DNA from: Mesorhizobium mediterraneum
GTDB taxonomy: Bacteria; Pseudomonadota; Alphaproteobacteria; Rhizobiales; Rhizobiaceae
Assembly (NCBI RefSeq): GCF_002284565.1
Contig: NZ_NPKI01000026.1
Coordinates: forward strand, 287,292 to 351,291
Length of the DNA: 64,000 nt
Direction of reading: 5' to 3'
The translations under genes were made by a program, and so were the position numbers. Under the pieces are notes generated by a model. The model saw only the letters and a list, made by a program, of their open reading frames with translations, ran no database searches and was not told the origin of the DNA. Shown here piece after piece: positions 18,150-26,085 of the stretch; the stretch's first letter is position 1; each line of letters starts with the position of its first letter.

Positions 18150-18301
18150 AGCTGGCCGGATTAATCCCTTGGCGTGATTTCTATTGGTTGGCGCTGTCAG
18201 GCGGAAAACTGTGCGGATCACGTGAGACAGTTCCCATCGGTCGCGGAGATCGCGCCAGCCGCTCTGCGAGCGCCGGCCGGGGCGGAACCGGAAGAAAGCG
18301 C

Positions 18302-18411
18302 CCTAGAGCAATTCCAGGAAAAGTGCGGAGCGGTTTCCGTCCGGAATTGCGTAAAAACAAATGCTTAGAGCGGGTCAGCGGTTCTATCAAAAGCTGAACC
18401 GCTCTAGGCGC
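18302..18411. repeat. Rhizobial interspersed palindromic repeat
   Basis: The stretch from CTAGAGCAATTCCAGGAAAA through GGAATTGCGTAAAAAC to GCTGAACCGCTCTAG matches, from memory, a repeat common between genes in Mesorhizobium and related genomes. It holds inverted repeats: GAATTGC against GCAATTC, and AGCGGTTCTATC against a following GAACCGCTCT. The function is unknown; copies usually lie in transcript ends. The rest of the gap up to 18,488 shows no gene. Confidence 0.55.
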
Positions 18412-18488
18412 CCTTCGCATCGAGCCCGAGCACCGCGACGCGGGGGTGGCACCGGCAAGGCTTTGCTCGCGCTAGGCTTGGATGAGAG

Positions 18489-20135
18489 CTATTGAGCTTG
18501 CGTAAGCCATTTGGGCTTAGGCACAGCCTGCAACAGGCTTTGCGTATATTCGTGGCGAGGCGCCCCGAACAGCGCCGAGGTTTGACCTTCCTCGACAATC
18601 TTTCCATCTTTCATGACCATGATCCGGTCGGCGAAATGGCGGACGATCGGCAAGTCGTGTGTGATGAAAATATATGAGAGTCTAAGCCGCGTCCTAAGGT
18701 CGGCCAGAAGGTCGATCACCTGCGCCTGGATGGAGACGTCGAGCGCCGAAACCGCCTCGTCGCAGACGATCAGTTCCGGCTCGCTCGCGAGCGCGCGCGC
18801 AATGGCGATGCGCTGTCGCTGGCCGCCGGAAAACTGGTGCGGGTAGCGGTCGGCGTGTTCCGGCAACAGCCCCACCAATTCCAGGAGCTCTGCCACTCGA
18901 GCCTTCCACCTGTTCTTCGGCAGAATATCGCGGTGGATTACCCAGGGTTCGGAAATGATGGAGTAAACGCGCATGCGCGGGTTCATCGATCCGTACGGAT
19001 CCTGGAACACCATCTGGACCTTGCGCCGAAACGCCATAAGACGCTTCTCGTTCATTTCGAAGATGTTCTCGCCGGCGAAGACGGCCTTGCCCGCGCTTGG
19101 CGCGTTCAGCCCCAACAGCATGCGTGCGACGCTCGATTTGCCGGAGCCGGACTCGCCGACGATGCCGAGCGTTTCGCCTCTCCTGACCTCGAAGCTTATG
19201 TCATCCACCGCCTTGAACGTCCGCTTGCTGCTGAAAGCTCCGGAAGCAAGCACATAGTGCTTGGTGAGATGTTCCACCTTGAGCAGGGTTTTGCCGGCGA
19301 TCGTCGTCGAACGCCTGTTCGGCGCCTCCGCTGCGTTGCCGTGGGGCAGGGCGGAGATGAGGCGGCGCGTGTAGGCGTGCTGCGGATTGCTGAAGACCTC
19401 CTTGGCGATGCCTGTCTCCACCACCTTCCCGCCGTTCATGACGATAATCCGGTCCGCCATGGACGAGGCGACTTCGAGGTCGTGGGTGATCATGATCAAT
19501 GCCATGCCGGTCTCGCGCTGGAGATCGCGCAGCAGATCGAGGATCTGCGCTTGCACGCTGACGTCCAGAGCGGTCGTCGGCTCATCGGCGATCAGGATGT
19601 CCGGTTTCAACGCGATCGCCATGGCGATCATCACGCGCTGGCGTTGTCCGCCCGAGAACTGATGTGGATAGAAGTCGACGCGGTTTTCCGGCTCTGGAAT
19701 GCCCACACGCCGAAGCAGTTCTATCGTCTTGGCGCGTGCGTCCTTGCCGGCTCCCGCGCCGTGGCTCTCATAGACCTCCTCGATCTGGCGCCCCACCGTA
19801 TAGACGGGGTTCAGGTAGGCGAGCGGATCCTGAAAGATCATCGCAATCCTGCTGCCGTTGATGCTTCTGCGCGCCTCCGCGCCAAGGCCCGAGAGTTCGA
19901 CGCCATCGAAGAGGCAGGAGCCGGCCACGATATCACCTGGCGGACAGTCGATGAGATCCATCACCGTGCTGGTGCTGACGCTTTTTCCCGAACCGCTTTC
20001 GCCGAGGATCACGAGAGTCTCGCCACGGCTGACGTGGAAAGAGACATCGTCGACCGCGCGTACCGGCTCATCGTCCGAAAGGAAATCGACGGTCAGTCCG
20101 TCGACTTTGAGAATGGGATTGGTCGCGTTGCTCAT
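18489..20135 (-). CDS. Fused double ABC ATPase, DppD-DppF type (locus B)
   Basis: A 548-residue protein with two complete nucleotide-binding domains. The first has Walker A LGESGSGKSVST, signature FSGGQRQRVMIA and LIADEPTTALDV; the second has VGESGSGKSSVA, FSGGQRQRIAIA and VCDEAVSALDV. In the second, DEA replaces the usual DEP after Walker B. Such fusions replace separate DppD and DppF subunits (as in GsiA/YejF-type importers). It is the last gene of the locus B operon and overlaps the permease before it by four bases. Confidence 0.9.
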   Translation of the reverse strand: MSNATNPILKVDGLTVDFLSDDEPVRAVDDVSFHVSRGETLVILGESGSGKSVSTSTVMDLIDCPPGDIVAGSCLFDGVELSGLGAEARRSINGSRIAMIFQDPLAYLNPVYTVGRQIEEVYESHGAGAGKDARAKTIELLRRVGIPEPENRVDFYPHQFSGGQRQRVMIAMAIALKPDILIADEPTTALDVSVQAQILDLLRDLQRETGMALIMITHDLEVASSMADRIIVMNGGKVVETGIAKEVFSNPQHAYTRRLISALPHGNAAEAPNRRSTTIAGKTLLKVEHLTKHYVLASGAFSSKRTFKAVDDISFEVRRGETLGIVGESGSGKSSVARMLLGLNAPSAGKAVFAGENIFEMNEKRLMAFRRKVQMVFQDPYGSMNPRMRVYSIISEPWVIHRDILPKNRWKARVAELLELVGLLPEHADRYPHQFSGGQRQRIAIARALASEPELIVCDEAVSALDVSIQAQVIDLLADLRTRLRLSYIFITHDLPIVRHFADRIMVMKDGKIVEEGQTSALFGAPRHEYTQSLLQAVPKPKWLTQAQ

Positions 20136-21055
20136 CGGGCGGCTTTTCGCAATGTCTGAAGACGCCAGCGTTGCTGCGGATCAACGACGGTGCGCGCCCA
20201 GTTCGAGAGGATGTTGAGCGACAGCGTCGTCAGCATGATTGCAAGACCCGGCCAGAATGCGATCCACCAGGCGGTGGCGAGATAGCCGCGGCCGTTTGCC
20301 ACCATTGCACCCCAGGTAAAGTCTGGCGGCTGAATGCCAAGGCCAAGGAAACTCAGCGCCGATTCCGAGAGAATGACGGTTGCGAAATCAATGGCGGAAA
20401 TCGTCACCAGTGTCGGCAGGACGAGGGGTGCGATATGCCGGACGATGATCCGGGCCGGCTTCGCACCCATGGCTCGCGCCGCGCTCACAAACATGCGCTC
20501 GCGCAACTCCAGTACTTCTGCGCGCGCCGTTCTGAGATAGATCGGCATGCGCGTGACGGCGAGAACGATCACCAGGTTGGTAATGCTCGGGCCGAGCGTA
20601 TAGAGCACGATGAGCGCCAGCAGCAGCGAGGGAAAGCTCATGACGACATCGGCCAGGCGCAGAATGAGATGGCTGTACCAGCGCTCCGAATAGCCCGCTA
20701 TCAGGCCCAGTGTTCCACCAACGAGCATGGACGCGAATACCGCCGCCGCGGCAATGCCGAACGTATTCTGCGCGCCGACAATCAGCCTGGCGAGGATGGG
20801 CCGGCCAAGGGTATCGGCGCCAAGGACGTAGATCCAGCCGCTGGCCAGCGAGAAGGGGGCGAGGTTGCGCTGGCGCAGCCCAAGCCGCGAAGCGGCGTCG
20901 CCCACCAGCCACGGGCCGAGGACCGCAGCGATCACGACGATCGCCAGGAAAATAGCGGCGGCGAGCGCAAGCTTGTCGCGCTTCAAATAGGCGAGAAGCA
21001 CGCTGCCGCTGCCTGGAACCGCCGCTGGCTTGATGTCGGGGGTGATGATCGTCAT
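20132..21055 (-). CDS. ABC transporter permease, DppC type (locus B)
   Basis: A 307-residue inner-membrane subunit. The N-terminal transmembrane segment is around KLALAAAIFLAIVVIAAVLG, followed by the DppC motif VLGADTLGRPILARLIVG, the EAA loop RMFVSAARAMGAKPARII, and LSFLGLGIQPPDFTWG. It ends three bases inside the start of the fused ATPase (ATGA overlap) and begins three bases after the DppB-type gene stops, so translation is coupled along the operon. Confidence 0.9.
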   Translation of the reverse strand: MTIITPDIKPAAVPGSGSVLLAYLKRDKLALAAAIFLAIVVIAAVLGPWLVGDAASRLGLRQRNLAPFSLASGWIYVLGADTLGRPILARLIVGAQNTFGIAAAAVFASMLVGGTLGLIAGYSERWYSHLILRLADVVMSFPSLLLALIVLYTLGPSITNLVIVLAVTRMPIYLRTARAEVLELRERMFVSAARAMGAKPARIIVRHIAPLVLPTLVTISAIDFATVILSESALSFLGLGIQPPDFTWGAMVANGRGYLATAWWIAFWPGLAIMLTTLSLNILSNWARTVVDPQQRWRLQTLRKAAR

Positions 21056-21058
21056 GGC

Positions 21059-21973
21059 TCAGTACCGGATGCGCGGATCGAGAACCGCGTAGAGCAGATC
21101 GATCGCGATGTTCAGGATGAAGATGGCGGTGGCCGTCACCAGAATCGTCGATTGGACGACGGCAAAATCGCGCTGGATGATCGAGTCGATCATCAGCTTG
21201 CCGATGCCGGGCCAGCCGAATATCGACTCCACGACGACGGCGCCGTTGACGAGACTGGTCGCCAGGTCGCCGGCGACCGTGACGACGGGCAGCAGCGAGT
21301 TGCGAAGCGCATGCCCGAAGATGATCTTCTGTCGGGGCAGGCCTTTGGCCCTTGCGGTCTTGATGTATGGAGAGGCAAGCGCGGACAGCATCGTTCCACG
21401 CACGACTTGCACCAGGAGACCGAAGGGGCGAAGCATCAGCACGAAGGTAGGCATGATCCAATGGGCCCAGGTTCCGGTGCCGGATGTCGGCAAAAGCCCG
21501 AGCCCCACAGCGAAGACAAGGATGCCGACGATGGCGACCCAAAAATCCGGCGCGCTTGCGCCGGCCAGAGAGACGAGGCTGGCGACACGGTCGAACATGC
21601 TGCCCGGTCGCGCGGCCGCAAGAGAGCCGACAAGGATAGCCAAAGCGGTCGACAGTGTGATCGCGACGGCGGCAAGCTTCAGCGTTTCCGGGAACGCCTC
21701 AAGCGCGACCTGCATCGCCGAGCGGTTCTGGCGTAGCGATTCACCGAAATCCAGCTGCAGAAGATCGCGCAAATATTCCAGAAACTGCCAATAGATCGGC
21801 TGATCGAGGCCGTTCAACCGCGCGAACGCGGCCCGAGCTTCCGCAGTCGAGTCCAGAGGCAGGTACAAGGCGGAAGGGTCGCCGGTGAGCCGTGTCAGGA
21901 AAAAGACCAGCGTCAACAGACCTATGACCGACAGGATGCTGTGGAACGCCCGGCGTCCAAGATAGGTAATCAT
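21059..21973 (-). CDS. ABC transporter permease, DppB type (locus B)
   Basis: A 304-residue inner-membrane subunit beginning MITYLGRRAFHSILSVIGLL, with the DppB pattern FFLTRLTGDPSALYLP and the EAA loop YIKTARAKGLPRQKIIFGHA. It follows the binding-protein gene after an 83-bp gap that contains a hairpin. With the DppC-type protein it forms the channel of the locus B importer. Confidence 0.9.
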   Translation of the reverse strand: MITYLGRRAFHSILSVIGLLTLVFFLTRLTGDPSALYLPLDSTAEARAAFARLNGLDQPIYWQFLEYLRDLLQLDFGESLRQNRSAMQVALEAFPETLKLAAVAITLSTALAILVGSLAAARPGSMFDRVASLVSLAGASAPDFWVAIVGILVFAVGLGLLPTSGTGTWAHWIMPTFVLMLRPFGLLVQVVRGTMLSALASPYIKTARAKGLPRQKIIFGHALRNSLLPVVTVAGDLATSLVNGAVVVESIFGWPGIGKLMIDSIIQRDFAVVQSTILVTATAIFILNIAIDLLYAVLDPRIRY

Positions 21974-22015
21974 TTGGGATGCCCTTGGACGGATATCGAC
22001 GGAGGCAACAGGTCA

Positions 22016-22048
22016 GGGGCGCAGGATCACGATCGGACCCAGCGCCCC
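22016..22048 (-). promoter_or_regulatory. Hairpin between binding-protein and permease genes (locus B)
   Basis: A GGGGCGC/GCGCCCC stem (22,016-22,022 with 22,042-22,048) lies in the 83-bp gap after the binding-protein stop, the same relative position as the double hairpin in locus A. No U-tract follows on either strand. A role in mRNA stability or partial termination is inferred. Confidence 0.4.
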
Positions 22049-22056
22049 CGTATCAC

Positions 22057-23568
22057 TCAGTCTTTTTTGATAGCGATATTGGCCAGCGGTATTTCGCTGT
22101 TGGTGGTGATATCGGGCTTCCATTCCAGCCTGGTGCCAACGCGGGTATAGCCGATCATGTGGAACATCGGGATGTCCGCCACCACTTCGTTGCGGGCCTT
22201 GCCGAAGATCGCCTTGAAGCTGTTGGTGCGGGCTTCGCCGGTCGCAGCCAGGGCCTCGTCTATCTCCTTGTCGAACGCCGGATCGGCCACGGTCGAGTAG
22301 CTCCCGCTCGATCGGTAGAAGATCGGAACCGTGAAGGCCGCATCGCCCTTGTTGTTGTCGTGCATCATCTGCAGGAGATTGGGGCCGCGCTCCGGCGGGA
22401 AAGGCTTTTGCAGATAGCGCAGCCAGTCGGCGACATCGAGCATGGTAAGCTTGACGTTGAGGCCGGCATCCTGCCACATCGTCATCATGGCCTCCATCGC
22501 TTCCGCGCCGTTTGGATAGATGCCGTTTCGCCCGATGAGCTTGATCTCGGTATCGACCGCGACACCTGCCGCGCGCGCCTCTTCGATGAGCTTTTTCGCC
22601 TCTTCCGGATCGTACGGCCAAGGCTCGAGCGCATCGTCATGCCCGTTGATCCCGGAGACGACCATCTGCGACGCACGCTTGACGTCGTCGCCGAACAGCT
22701 GCGCAAGGCCTTCCCAGTCGATCGCGAGGTTGAGCCCCTTGCGGACGCGCAGGTCATCGAGCGGCGGCTTGGCGGCATCGATACGGATCGCGGTGGTCTC
22801 GGAGTTCAGGTAGGCGAAATCCGTCTCCGGATTGCTGGCGTCCTGGATAGCAATCGACGGCGTCAGGTCGGCTTCCCCGGTTTCCACCATGGCAGCTCTG
22901 ATCGAGGATTCGGGCCGCCAGACATAGGTTGCCTTCGTGATCTCCGGCTTCTTGCCCCAATAGCCGTCGAACGCGTCAAGCACTACGGTTTGCGGGGAAA
23001 AGGTCGACAGCTTGAATGGGCCGGTCCCGACCGGATCGTTCACCGCCTTGTCGACCGGTGTCTTCGGCGAGACGATCATGACCACGCTCAACAGCGTCGG
23101 CATGATGGGCTCGGGCCTGTCCGACTTTATCTCGACGGTTAGATCGTCGACCGGCGTCAGCGTTAGCTTGGCATCGCCGAACTTCGCTATGTTGCTGCAA
23201 GTGATCTTGCCGCTGATCATCCTGTTGATGGAGAACGCAACCGCATCCGCGTTGAGCTCCGTTCCGTCCTGGAACTTCACGCCCTCGCGCAGCTTGATCC
23301 GCCAGGTCGTCGGGTTCACGCTGGTCCACTCGGTCGCCAATTTCGGCTGAGGTTGTCCGGTGATCGGATCGATGACGGTCAACGATTCAACGACGTTTTG
23401 GCTGAGTATCTGGCCGACATTTGTGATGATGGTGCCGCAGGGCTCCAGATTGGCCGGCTGCTCCGGCAGGACGATACGGATTTCCTGCGCCGCCTCTTGT
23501 GCGACGGCCGATGGCGCGGCAGCGGTCATCAGTACGACAGCTGCAATCGTATGAACGCTTCTATCCAT
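22057..23568 (-). CDS. ABC transporter periplasmic binding protein, peptide type (locus B)
   Basis: A 503-residue SBP_bac_5 family protein. GGGAGGAAAG lies just before the ATG. The signal peptide runs from MDRSVHTIAAVVLMTAAAPS with cleavage near AVAQEAAQ. Family segments include LATEWTSVNPTTWRIKLREG and KFQDGTELNADAVAFSINRM. Sitting between kdgD and the permeases under a GntR regulator, it more likely delivers a sugar-acid-containing compound than a plain peptide. That is inferred from context only. Confidence 0.88.
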   Translation of the reverse strand: MDRSVHTIAAVVLMTAAAPSAVAQEAAQEIRIVLPEQPANLEPCGTIITNVGQILSQNVVESLTVIDPITGQPQPKLATEWTSVNPTTWRIKLREGVKFQDGTELNADAVAFSINRMISGKITCSNIAKFGDAKLTLTPVDDLTVEIKSDRPEPIMPTLLSVVMIVSPKTPVDKAVNDPVGTGPFKLSTFSPQTVVLDAFDGYWGKKPEITKATYVWRPESSIRAAMVETGEADLTPSIAIQDASNPETDFAYLNSETTAIRIDAAKPPLDDLRVRKGLNLAIDWEGLAQLFGDDVKRASQMVVSGINGHDDALEPWPYDPEEAKKLIEEARAAGVAVDTEIKLIGRNGIYPNGAEAMEAMMTMWQDAGLNVKLTMLDVADWLRYLQKPFPPERGPNLLQMMHDNNKGDAAFTVPIFYRSSGSYSTVADPAFDKEIDEALAATGEARTNSFKAIFGKARNEVVADIPMFHMIGYTRVGTRLEWKPDITTNSEIPLANIAIKKD

Positions 23569-23661
23569 GTCTTTCCTCCCTTTGATCTTCCGTTTTGGCT
23601 GTCGTGCGCAGGGCGAACCTCCTCGTCCCGTTCGTCCGACAATTTGCCGATTTCCCGGCGA

Positions 23662-24567
23662 CTAGGCGGCGATCTTCTCGATCAGTCCGCGCAGCATGTC
23701 TTTTTCCTGCGGCTTCAGATCCGTCAGCGGCGGACGAAGCGGGCCGGGCGTCCGTCCTATGAGCTCGACGCCTGCCTTGATGATCGACACTGGATAACCT
23801 TGTTCGCGATCGCGCAAAGCCGCGAAGGGGAAGAAGAAGCTGTGCAGGATTTCTTCCATTGCAGCGCGATCGTTTGTCCGCATGGCCCTGTAGAAGCGCT
23901 GTGCCAATTCCGGCACGAAGTTGAACACCGCAGAGGAATAAGTCGTCACTCCGGCACCGTTGAAGCCTTCGGCAAAGAGCTCATGCGTGGGCATGCCACC
24001 GATGTAGCAGAGTCGATCGCCAAGTTTTGCGGTGACGTGGCGGACAAGATCGACCTTGCCTGTGCCGTCCTTGAAGCCGATGAGGTTTGGGCAGGCGTCG
24101 GCAAGGCGAGCAACCGTGTCGGCATTGGCGACCGAGTTCGCACGGTTGTAGATGATGACGCCGAGGCCGGTGGATTCGCACACGGCTTTGACGTGTCGGA
24201 ATATCCCTTCTTGGGAGGCTTCCATCAGATAATGAGGCAGAAGCAAAAGACCGTCGGCCCCCGCAGCTTCAGCGCGGCGTGCAATTTCCGTGGCGAGCGC
24301 CGTGCCGTAGCCACAGCCGGCGATGATAGGCACGTCTCCCGAGGCTTCCTTGGCCGCACGGGTAACGTCGGCGACCTCTTCCGGCGATAGCGAGAAGAAC
24401 TCGCCCGTGCCGCCGGCCGCGAACAGGGCAGCGGCACCGAACCCCGAGAGCCATGCCACATGCGCGCGATAGCTTTCGAGATTGAGGCTGAAATCCTCAT
24501 TGAAGTGTGTGACCGGAAACGACAGCAGCCCTGAAGCGACACGCGACTTGATTTCATCTGGCGACAA
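23662..24567 (-). CDS. kdgD: 5-dehydro-4-deoxyglucarate dehydratase (KdgD)
   Basis: A 301-residue DapA-superfamily enzyme with the KdgD pattern: AAGGTGEFFSLSPEE near 50-64, Schiff-base K166 in GFKDGTGK, Y140 in VIIYNRANSV, and the end GPLRPPLTDL. KdgD dehydrates and decarboxylates 5-dehydro-4-deoxy-D-glucarate to 2-oxoglutarate semialdehyde in hexarate and galacturonate catabolism. It follows the GntR gene on the same strand, with two TATGATG half-sites in the gap. The 2-oxoglutarate semialdehyde dehydrogenase and upstream dehydratase expected with it are not adjacent. Confidence 0.88.
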   Translation of the reverse strand: MSPDEIKSRVASGLLSFPVTHFNEDFSLNLESYRAHVAWLSGFGAAALFAAGGTGEFFSLSPEEVADVTRAAKEASGDVPIIAGCGYGTALATEIARRAEAAGADGLLLLPHYLMEASQEGIFRHVKAVCESTGLGVIIYNRANSVANADTVARLADACPNLIGFKDGTGKVDLVRHVTAKLGDRLCYIGGMPTHELFAEGFNGAGVTTYSSAVFNFVPELAQRFYRAMRTNDRAAMEEILHSFFFPFAALRDREQGYPVSIIKAGVELIGRTPGPLRPPLTDLKPQEKDMLRGLIEKIAA

Positions 24568-24587
24568 AGGAACTCATCCCACAAATT

Positions 24588-24617
24588 AATATGATGTCAT
24601 CCAGAGTCATATGATGA
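24588..24617. promoter_or_regulatory. Candidate GntR operator upstream of kdgD
   Basis: Two copies of the heptamer TATGATG occur at 24,590-24,596 and 24,610-24,616, spaced 20 bp (about two helical turns). The first continues as TATGATGTCATC, close to a perfect odd palindrome TATGATG-T-CATCATA. The same heptamer in reverse occurs twice upstream of the regulator gene. Position and recurrence point to the FadR-type regulator at 24,631-25,383. Confidence 0.55.
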
Positions 24618-24630
24618 GTGTTCGGACGAG

Positions 24631-25383
24631 TCAACCGCCGGTTTTGTCCTGGTTTGTCGAGCGCCGGACGGTCAGCGCGCGATAGCGCTTTATACCCGTC
24701 ACCAGATGGCGGCGCATCGCCTCACGCGCCTTTTCCGGGTCGCGGGCCAGAATCGCATCCGCGATTTCCCTGTGCTCCTCCAGAATCGGATGGTCGCGAT
24801 TGGGCAAGGGGTCGACGCCGCCCATCATCGTCTTGAACTTCACCCGCGGGATCATCCGCCGGCCGACATGTTCGAGGAATGCCTTGAACCTGGCGTTGTT
24901 CGTTGCGGTGGCGATCGCCATGTGGAACTGGAAGTCCGCCTCGTCGGTGGGTTGCCCTTGCGCCATAAGATCGGCGAACCTTTCGACCTGGGCCTCGATT
25001 TCAGCCTCCTGCGCCGGCGAACTGCGGGCTGCGGCAAGGCCCGCTGCCTCGACTTCGATGCCGATGCGCAACTCGAGCTCTTCGATGATATCCGAGATCT
25101 TGTTCGTTTCGTCGGTGAAGAGCTTCAATCCCTCATCGACAGGTTTCGGGCCGAGAACGAAGACGCCGGCGCCTTGCCGCGATTCCACCAGCCCGTCGGC
25201 GCGAAGGGCGGCGATGGCCTCCCGGACCACAGTGCGGCTGAACCCGAACCGGTCAATCAGCGCAGGTTCCGTCGGCAACTTGTCGCCAGGTGCATAAAAG
25301 CCGGCTTCGATCTGCCCGCGCAACGCATCTGCAACCTGAGAAACGAACGACCTGCGGGACGTTCGATGTTCGACCTGCTGCAT
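24631..25383 (-). CDS. GntR family regulator, FadR/FCD type (locus B)
   Basis: A 250-residue transcription factor, first gene of the leftward locus B operon. The winged-helix domain covers about 10-80, with LPTEPALIDRFGFSRTVVRE and RQGAGVFVLG (wing). The FCD domain follows with EADFQFHMAIA and an RDHPILEEH segment supplying histidine/aspartate ligands. TATGATG/CATCATA half-sites lie both upstream of it and between it and kdgD, so it probably controls its own operon in response to a sugar-acid metabolite. Confidence 0.88.
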   Translation of the reverse strand: MQQVEHRTSRRSFVSQVADALRGQIEAGFYAPGDKLPTEPALIDRFGFSRTVVREAIAALRADGLVESRQGAGVFVLGPKPVDEGLKLFTDETNKISDIIEELELRIGIEVEAAGLAAARSSPAQEAEIEAQVERFADLMAQGQPTDEADFQFHMAIATATNNARFKAFLEHVGRRMIPRVKFKTMMGGVDPLPNRDHPILEEHREIADAILARDPEKAREAMRRHLVTGIKRYRALTVRRSTNQDKTGG

Positions 25384-25445
25384 GGGTCCTCCAAACTTTT
25401 GCCGGGTCGAGACATTGCATACTCCCGGCGCAGGGCAAAAGCGAG

Positions 25446-25498
25446 GTCATCATATGAAAATTCGTATCCGAGGTCGAATGTCTTTATGTCATCATATG
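25446..25498. promoter_or_regulatory. Candidate GntR operator upstream of the locus B regulator
   Basis: CATCATA occurs at 25,448-25,454 and 25,490-25,496, 42 bp apart (about four helical turns). The second is part of ATGTCATCATATG, which fits the odd palindrome TATGATG-T-CATCATA with a weaker left arm. Together with the kdgD-proximal pair, four copies of the heptamer frame the regulator gene. Confidence 0.5.
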
Positions 25499-25603
25499 GC
25501 TTCTGCGCTCCGCATATGGGTCTTCAAGTCGCCTGGAGCGATTTTCGTGGGCACCTTTGCTGATACGGTCACGGCGATGAGCGGAGCCACGGCGTGGCGG
25601 CTT

Positions 25604-26059
25604 TCAGGCTGCGGCCGTCGGCAGGTGATCGCGGACCCACCTGACGATCTGCCCCGCCGTCATTGCCCCGGATGTGCGCGCAACCTCCTGTCCGCCATGG
25701 AAGAGGATCATGGTCGGGATGCTGCGAATGCCGAGCCTGGCTGCAACGGCCTGCTCATTGTCGGAATTGAGCTTGATCAGGCGAACATGCGGCTCCAGTT
25801 CGTTTGCTGCCGCTTCATATGCCGGCGCCATCATCTTGCAGGGGCCGCACCACCGTGCCCAGATATCGACGACGACGGGGAGGCTGCTTCGCGCGACCTG
25901 GCGATCGAAAGTCGGTGCATCGACGTCTGCCGGGTGACCCGAGAACAGCTTGGAGCCGCACTTTCCGCATTTCGCGTCCCTGGCATTGCGTGCCGGCGGC
26001 AGGCGATTGACCCCGCCGCATTTGCCGCAAACCACCAGATTTTCCTGCGCCATGGCCAT
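25604..26059 (-). CDS. trxC: Thioredoxin 2 (TrxC)
   Basis: A 151-residue TrxC-type thioredoxin. The N-terminal zinc-ribbon extension has two CxxC pairs (CGKC near residues 11-14 and 31-34). The thioredoxin fold follows with the redox motif WCGPCKMM near residues 69-76 and the cis-proline segment IRSIPTMILF. It is a cytosolic disulfide reductase linked to oxidative stress. Translation may start at the first ATG (26,059) or the third codon (26,053); AGGTGA suits the latter slightly better. The AAA/APH fusion lies 26 bp upstream on the same strand. Confidence 0.9.
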   Translation of the reverse strand: MAMAQENLVVCGKCGGVNRLPPARNARDAKCGKCGSKLFSGHPADVDAPTFDRQVARSSLPVVVDIWARWCGPCKMMAPAYEAAANELEPHVRLIKLNSDNEQAVAARLGIRSIPTMILFHGGQEVARTSGAMTAGQIVRWVRDHLPTAAA

Positions 26060-26085
26060 TCACCTGTTGAAGTCGATCGCCGCCG

